The position numbers were made by a program, and so were the translations under genes. DNA of 10,551 nucleotides from JAQVHD01 sp035369485. GTDB lineage: Bacteria > Patescibacteriota > Minisyncoccia > UBA6257 > JAAZHW01. Location: positions 1-10,551 of the forward strand of contig DAOSMC010000013.1 of assembly GCA_035369485.1 (NCBI GenBank), read 5' to 3'. This document shows, in pieces, positions 7,420 through 10,551 of this stretch. Each line of letters begins with the position of its first letter. Position 1 is the stretch's first letter. The notes beneath the pieces are model-generated. The model was not told the origin of the DNA. It worked only from the letters and a program-made list of their open reading frames with translations, and searched no databases.

Positions 7420-7459
7420 GAGGCGGCAAAATTTTTCTATAGAAAAATTTTGCCGCCTC
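7420..7459. repeat. Perfect 40-bp palindrome between thyX and secD
   Basis: The 20 bases from 7420 and the 20 bases to 7459 are exact reverse complements: outer GC-rich arms GAGGCGGC and GCCGCCTC, inner AAAATTTTTC and GAAAAATTTT, and a central CTATAG. As RNA it would be an 18-bp stem with a 4-base loop. No T tract directly follows on either strand, so it is not a textbook terminator; the T/A runs are inside the stem. It lies 37 bp beyond the thyX terminator and about 40 bp upstream of the secD -35. It could be a backup terminator, an insulator, a protein site or a small mobile palindrome. Confidence 0.9.
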
Positions 7460-7484
7460 TTCAATGTTTATTTTTACTTTTTAC

Positions 7485-7519
7485 GTTTAAAATAAAAGAG
7501 CGTCCTAAAAGGACGCTCT
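7485..7519 (-). terminator. thyX intrinsic terminator overlapping the coding end
   Basis: Arms AGAGCGTCC and GGACGCTCT (7497-7519) form a perfect 9-bp stem with loop TTTTA on the minus strand, followed by TTTTATTTTAAA. The 5' arm is also the codons for the last residues of ThyX (Arg-Ala-Ser), and the stop codon TAG begins in the loop. Terminator and gene end are thus the same sequence. Confidence 0.88.
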
Positions 7520-8155
7520 AATGGCAGTATTTTTTTCTAAATCAACACTAAAATCATCAAAAAGTGGGGAAAGTTTTTGCTGAAATAATTCTAATATTGG
7601 AATCATAATCTCTCTCATTTGTGAATGTGCAGCGGCATTACAACGCAATTCAAAAATATGCCGCCATTCGCGAATATTCGCCGTCACAAAAATTTCTGTT
7701 TTCAACGAATTCGGCAACACCGCCCGTGCTTCTTCTGGCTTTAAACCAAGCTCTCTTAAATGAAAATAGGATTTTTCAATCAACTCCATTGTTGTTTTCC
7801 ACACGCGATATTTTTCAGTTCCTTCAGTTAAAAATACCGGTTTAATTACCACTATTTCACCTTTCTTGGTGTAATCGCAATAGCGAGTGGATTCCTGAGT
7901 ATAACTCGCCAAACGATGGCGAACTAATTCATGAGAAACACCGCGATCACAAACAATAATAACTGAAAGGTTGACGTGTTCCAATACGCTTTCATGACCG
8001 ATTTTCAACAAATGCTTTACAAATTTAGATGCTGAATCCTCGGTAATTTTTTCTTCACTTTTGTGGGAAATTCGCCCAGCCAACTCAATTTTTCTTAAAA
8101 TTTCTTCTCGATTCAACTCGGTCACAACTTTAAAAGACGGACTAATGACTTTCAT
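7505..8155 (-). CDS. thyX: Flavin-dependent thymidylate synthase ThyX
   Basis: Makes dTMP from dUMP with methylene-tetrahydrofolate and FAD/NADPH, replacing ThyA. From the ATG at 8155 it has 216 residues, normal for ThyX. The defining RHRX7S motif is RHRLASYTQES (R79, H80, R81, S89). Other family blocks are GHESVLEH (53-60), IVCDRGVSHELVRHR (67-81), ARAVLPNS (143-150), the NIREWRHIFELR stretch (160-171) and CNAAAHSQMREI. Two adjacent ATGs occur. The second (8155) lies 5 bases from an AAGGAGG Shine-Dalgarno, the first (8158) only 2 bases away, so the second is chosen. It follows the ParB fusion by about 50 bp and may have its own promoter or be reached by readthrough. The last codons lie within the terminator stem. 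No odd residues are seen at the active site. Confidence 0.96.
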   Translation of the reverse strand: MKVISPSFKVVTELNREEILRKIELAGRISHKSEEKITEDSASKFVKHLLKIGHESVLEHVNLSVIIVCDRGVSHELVRHRLASYTQESTRYCDYTKKGEIVVIKPVFLTEGTEKYRVWKTTMELIEKSYFHLRELGLKPEEARAVLPNSLKTEIFVTANIREWRHIFELRCNAAAHSQMREIMIPILELFQQKLSPLFDDFSVDLEKNTAIRASF

Positions 8156-8160
8156 CATCG

Positions 8161-8167
8161 CCTCCTT
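8161..8167 (-). promoter_or_regulatory. Shine-Dalgarno deciding the thyX start
   Basis: Minus-strand AAGGAGG, followed by CG and two consecutive ATG codons. Spacing is 2 bases to the first ATG and 5 to the second, which favours the second (8155). Confidence 0.75.
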
Positions 8168-8206
8168 ATAAAAAATTAAATAGCTGATTCTAGTTTAAGC
8201 TAAATT

Positions 8207-10114
8207 TTATTCTTTGACAAGCTTTTTTAAAATTTCTTCTAATTCTTCATCAGAGAAAAAATTAATGGTAATTTTTCCTTTATTGCCTCGCTTTTTCACT
8301 TCCACTTTCGTGCCAAAAATAGCTTCTAATTTTTTTTCAATTTCTTTTTCTAAAGCATCACCCAGATCACTTACTTGCACTCCTTGCTTTTGTTCTGAGA
8401 AAACACCTAAAGGAATTTCTAAAATGCGGCGTGTTAAAATTTCGGTTTCTCTCACAGTTAATTTCCGCGACAAAATTTCACCTAAAAGCGCTCTTTGTTT
8501 TTCAGGATTAGTGATGGTTAAGAGCAGTCGCGCGTGCGATTCGGTAATTTTGCCTTCTTCTAAAGCTCGCTGGGCTTCCGACGGTAATTCTAAAAGCCTT
8601 AAAGCATTTGCCACAAAAGCGCGGCTTTTGCCAATCCGTTCTGCGATTTCCCTTTGAGATAATCCAAACTCCTCGGCTAATTTTGCAAACCCTCTGGCTG
8701 ATTCCAAAGGATTCAGATCTGCCCGTTGAATATTTTCAATAATCGCCGCTTCTAATTTTTGTCGCTCTTCAAACGATGGTCGAATAATTGCCGGCACTCT
8801 TTCTAATCCCAACATTTGAGCCGCTCGCAAACGCCTTTCTCCTGCAATCAATTGATACTCAACTCCGCGACCATAAGGAGTTTCTTTTTCTACGCGCGAA
8901 ACAATCAATGGTTGTAAAATACCAAATTCTCTAATAGAATCAGCTAATTCTTTTAGGGATTCTTCATCAAATCTTTTACGTGGCTGATAAGGGTTGGGTT
9001 TAATTTTTTCTACTTCGATGAGATACACCGCTTCTTTAATTGGGCCTAGCTCTTCTTTAATTTTCTCCATCTCCTGATCTGTTATTGCATCATTGTGCAC
9101 TGCTTGATTTAAATTATCGTCAAAATTATTTGGCTCTAATTGCTGAGAATTTTCAGGTTTAAGATTTTGAAAAGGGGCTTGAAGCAACGAAGAATCTTCA
9201 AATAAACATTCTGGGTAAATTCCCTCTTTAATTAAATTTTTTATTCCCTCAGTGACGACAGTTTTATCTTCGGGATACGTCACGCCTAGCCACTTGGCTT
9301 CAGTTGGCAAAATGGTAACCTGCGCTTTTCCTTCTCGCATTAATTGTCCCACTACCTCTGGAATATAAAATTCATCTTTTTCGGAATTTTTAATATTCAT
9401 TAAAAATTTATAGAATCGTGTTTCCAATTCGTAAAAAATGCTCGGCGTAAAACCAAAAAAATTCATTGAAACAGTTTCCTCGCCTGTGCAATTAAGCCAT
9501 TGCCCGTTGTCTTCATATTTAATGCCGTCTTCAAATTTCTGAATTTTTGTTCTTTCAGTAATATCGATTAAGTATCCTTCGTCAGAAATGCGGCATAGGC
9601 CACGCGAAACAGAACCAAAATCAGATAAAGTATTTTTTAAGCGATAGCCCACCATTAAATAATGGTATAAATTGGAATCGTCTGATAAATTTTTAAGAGC
9701 GTCGGCCATTTTAATGAATGCATCTCGGCCATAAAAATCATCGGAATTGATCACGGCAAAATTAGATAAAACAATATCTTTACATAATAAAATAGCATGA
9801 CCTGTTCCCCATGGCTTTTTTCTTTCTGGTGGCACGTTAAACCAAGTGGGTAAACCTTTGTCTAATTCTTGATAAATGTAAGAGACATGAAAATTCCTTT
9901 CCGCCCGTTCTCCGATTTTTTGTTTAAAAACTTCCTCGATATCTTTACGAATCACAAAAACAACATGGGTAAAGCCCGCCTGCTTTGCATCATAAAGGGA
10001 ATAGTCTATAATAATTTCGCCGTTTGGACCCACAGGATCAACTTGTTTTAGTCCACCATAACGACTTCCCATTCCTGCCGCTAAAACAATTAAAGTTAAA
10101 TCATCGTTTTTCAT
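8207..10114 (-). CDS. Fusion of a sugar-nucleotidyltransferase-like domain with chromosome partition protein ParB
   Basis: One uninterrupted 635-residue frame. Residues 5-305 are a GT-A-fold nucleotidyltransferase: LAAGMGSRYGGLKQ (11-24, NTP loop), PNGEIIIDYS (30-39), KPWGTGHA (100-107), metal-binding NSDDFYG (123-129), then WLGVTYPED (275-283). Such proteins normally stand alone at about 300 residues; the sugar or NTP used is unknown. Residues 306-360 form a Gln/Asn-rich linker. Residues 363-635 are a full ParB: PNPYQPRKRFDEESLKELAD (373-392), CTP-site GERRLRAAQMLGLERVPAI (425-443), ENIQRADLNPLE (460-471), a helix-turn-helix (about 484-508), and a C-terminal dimer domain (about 586-635). The usual ParB N-terminal ParA-contact motif (LGxGLxxLI-like) is missing; the enzyme occupies that end. 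No good internal start exists: ATG at codon 349 has its GGAG touching the start codon. No parA or parS is in the window. Confidence 0.9.
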   Translation of the reverse strand: MKNDDLTLIVLAAGMGSRYGGLKQVDPVGPNGEIIIDYSLYDAKQAGFTHVVFVIRKDIEEVFKQKIGERAERNFHVSYIYQELDKGLPTWFNVPPERKKPWGTGHAILLCKDIVLSNFAVINSDDFYGRDAFIKMADALKNLSDDSNLYHYLMVGYRLKNTLSDFGSVSRGLCRISDEGYLIDITERTKIQKFEDGIKYEDNGQWLNCTGEETVSMNFFGFTPSIFYELETRFYKFLMNIKNSEKDEFYIPEVVGQLMREGKAQVTILPTEAKWLGVTYPEDKTVVTEGIKNLIKEGIYPECLFEDSSLLQAPFQNLKPENSQQLEPNNFDDNLNQAVHNDAITDQEMEKIKEELGPIKEAVYLIEVEKIKPNPYQPRKRFDEESLKELADSIREFGILQPLIVSRVEKETPYGRGVEYQLIAGERRLRAAQMLGLERVPAIIRPSFEERQKLEAAIIENIQRADLNPLESARGFAKLAEEFGLSQREIAERIGKSRAFVANALRLLELPSEAQRALEEGKITESHARLLLTITNPEKQRALLGEILSRKLTVRETEILTRRILEIPLGVFSEQKQGVQVSDLGDALEKEIEKKLEAIFGTKVEVKKRGNKGKITINFFSDEELEEILKKLVKE

Positions 10115-10125
10115 AACTTTATTCT

Positions 10126-10154
10126 ATTAAAGCAAAAAAATAATTAATTGACAA
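10126..10154 (-). promoter_or_regulatory. Promoter of the nucleotidyltransferase-ParB gene
   Basis: Minus-strand TTGTCA (10149-10154) and TTTAAT (10126-10131), 17-bp spacer; each differs from consensus at one base. The predicted start near 10119 leaves only about 5 bases before the ATG at 10114, and no Shine-Dalgarno is seen. The -35 overlaps that of the tRNA promoter on the other strand. Confidence 0.55.
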
Positions 10155-10176
10155 GAAAAAAATTTACAAGTAAAAT
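10148..10176 (+). promoter_or_regulatory. tRNA-Leu promoter
   Basis: Consensus TTGACA (10148-10153), 17-bp spacer, TAAAAT (10171-10176). Predicted start near 10183, about 73 bases before the tRNA 5' end. Best sigma-70-type promoter in the window. It shares five of six -35 positions with the divergent ParB-fusion promoter. Confidence 0.75.
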
Positions 10177-10255
10177 GGAAATAGTTCTTAGTAAAAAATA
10201 ATTTCTCAATAATTAGTTCGAAAACTTAAAAAATTTCGAGCCGATAAAAAATTAA

Positions 10256-10340
10256 GCCCGGGTGGCGGAACTGGCATACGCGAAGGACTTAAAATCCTTT
10301 GTCCTTTTTGGACTTGTGGGTTCGAGTCCCACCCCGGGCA
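10256..10340 (+). tRNA. tRNA-Leu (anticodon UAA)
   Basis: Folds as a class II tRNA of 85 nt. Acceptor GCCCGGG (10256-10262) pairs with CCCGGGC (10333-10339), with discriminator A at 10340. D stem is GCG/CGC (10265-10267, 10279-10281). Anticodon stem AAGGA/TCCTT (10283-10287, 10295-10299) holds the loop CTTAAAA with anticodon TAA (10290-10292), which reads UUA. A long variable arm GTCC-TTTTT-GGAC (10301-10313) and T stem GTGGG/CCCAC (10316-10320, 10328-10332) with loop TTCGAGT complete it. The long variable arm and A73 fit leucine identity. CCA is not encoded (CAA follows), so a CCA-adding enzyme is needed. The 3' end from 10323 on is duplicated 174 bp downstream. Confidence 0.97.
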
Positions 10341-10551
10341 CAAACGAATAAAATGAGTTTGGGACCGGGAGCAAGCCAACTGCTTGGCTTGCGTGGGGAC
10401 GAGAAGCGCGCAGCTATGGGCGACGAGCGAGTTGGCGAGGAGCCCAGCGAGCGGCGGGCTGCGAGCGCGAGAGCGGAAGCTCGAGCGACTTGTAGCCGAG
10501 TCCCACCCCGGGCACAAACGAATAAAATGAGTTTGGGACCGGGAGCAAGCC
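10323..10551 (+). repeat. 174-bp GC-rich unit with direct repeat of the tRNA 3' end
   Basis: Bases 10323-10377 and 10497-10551 are identical over 55 bp (from CGAGTCCCACCCCGGGCA to GGGAGCAAGCC), a period of 174 bp; the second copy runs to the window edge. Similarity extends weakly upstream: GACTTGT occurs at 10311 and at 10487, with 2 bases lost and changes between. In the second copy the T-stem 5' strand is lost, so it is not a working tRNA end. Between the copies (10378-10496) the DNA is about two thirds GC, far above the rest of the window, with GCGAG five times and ACGAG/TCGAG/CCGAG four more. It may be a tandem array continuing past the window, or a collapsed assembly repeat. Confidence 0.85.
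10371..10392 (+). other. Strong hairpin after the tRNA
   Basis: Arms GCAAGCCAA and TTGGCTTGC form a perfect 9-bp stem with loop CTGC, 30 bases past the tRNA end. No T tract follows (GTGGGGACG instead), so it is not an ordinary intrinsic terminator. It could help end or process the tRNA transcript, or be a structural element of the repeat unit. Confidence 0.7.

Noticed and set aside
8159..8206. Terminator between the ParB fusion and thyX
   Set aside because: Only a weak 5-bp stem (TAGCT/AGCTA) before a T-rich stretch is present; too weak to call, so readthrough into thyX remains possible.
8214..8657. A 147-residue plus-strand open frame
   Set aside because: Lies fully antisense to the conserved ParB C-terminal half, with no ribosome binding site and low-complexity Ser/Lys/Phe composition.
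9040..9110. Separate start for ParB at codon 349 (ATG 9070)
   Set aside because: The only GGAG touches the ATG directly, the frame is continuous with the upstream enzyme domain, and no promoter is visible; a true fusion is simpler.
8207..10255. parS site near parB
   Set aside because: I looked for the 16-bp TGTTTCACGTGAAACA-like palindrome and saw no convincing match.
10206..10517. A 103-residue minus-strand open frame containing CPGWDSNP-type sequence
   Set aside because: It is the antisense translation of tRNA-Leu and of its duplicated 3' end; CPGWDS is a familiar artefact of translating tRNA genes. There is no ribosome binding site or family likeness, and the GC-rich block explains the lack of stops.
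10341..10551. CRISPR array or integrative element at the tRNA
   Set aside because: Only two copies with a 174-bp period, no short regular spacers, and no integrase or cas gene in the window.

Overview
The window looks like a piece of a low-GC bacterial chromosome from a Patescibacteria/CPR-type organism, most like Parcubacteria. The evidence is indirect. It is AT-rich (about one third GC by eye) and almost all genes lie close together on one strand. The alanyl-tRNA synthetase is short, the predicted tRNA has no encoded CCA, and there is a divergent FtsA/PilM-like gene beside a protein whose N-terminus resembles uncharacterised CPR proteins. The standard genetic code works throughout. No 16S, ribosomal protein or other marker is present to fix the lineage.

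All protein genes are on the minus strand, so transcription runs from high to low coordinates. From the right: a 635-residue gene (8207-10114) fuses a sugar-nucleotidyltransferase-like domain to a complete ParB; then thyX (7505-8155), whose terminator hairpin overlaps its last codons. A 168-bp gap follows, holding a perfect 40-bp palindrome and a promoter. Next comes the cluster secD-secF-sugar-phosphate transferase (3776-7336). A 122-residue protein of unknown function (3335-3703) has a strong ribosome binding site and a terminator. Last are alaS (1403-3178), an FtsA/PilM-like gene (144-1379) and the start of another gene cut by the left edge (1-139).

On the plus strand the only recognised gene is tRNA-Leu(UAA) at 10256-10340. 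Its promoter shares almost the whole -35 element with the divergent promoter of the ParB fusion. Directly after the tRNA the composition changes to a GC-rich, GCGAG-rich stretch. This is one full copy of a 174-bp unit, and its repeat includes the 3' end of the tRNA. The last 55 bases of the window exactly repeat 10323-10377.

The genes serve chromosome segregation (ParB), thymidylate synthesis (ThyX), membrane protein export (SecDF), envelope glycan initiation (sugar transferase), translation (AlaRS, tRNA-Leu) and possibly division or pilus assembly (FtsA/PilM-like). No complete new system such as a defence island or CRISPR array is visible. The items most worth following are the nucleotidyltransferase-ParB fusion, the tRNA-linked GC-rich repeat, the FtsA-like gene with altered nucleotide-binding motifs, and the palindrome.
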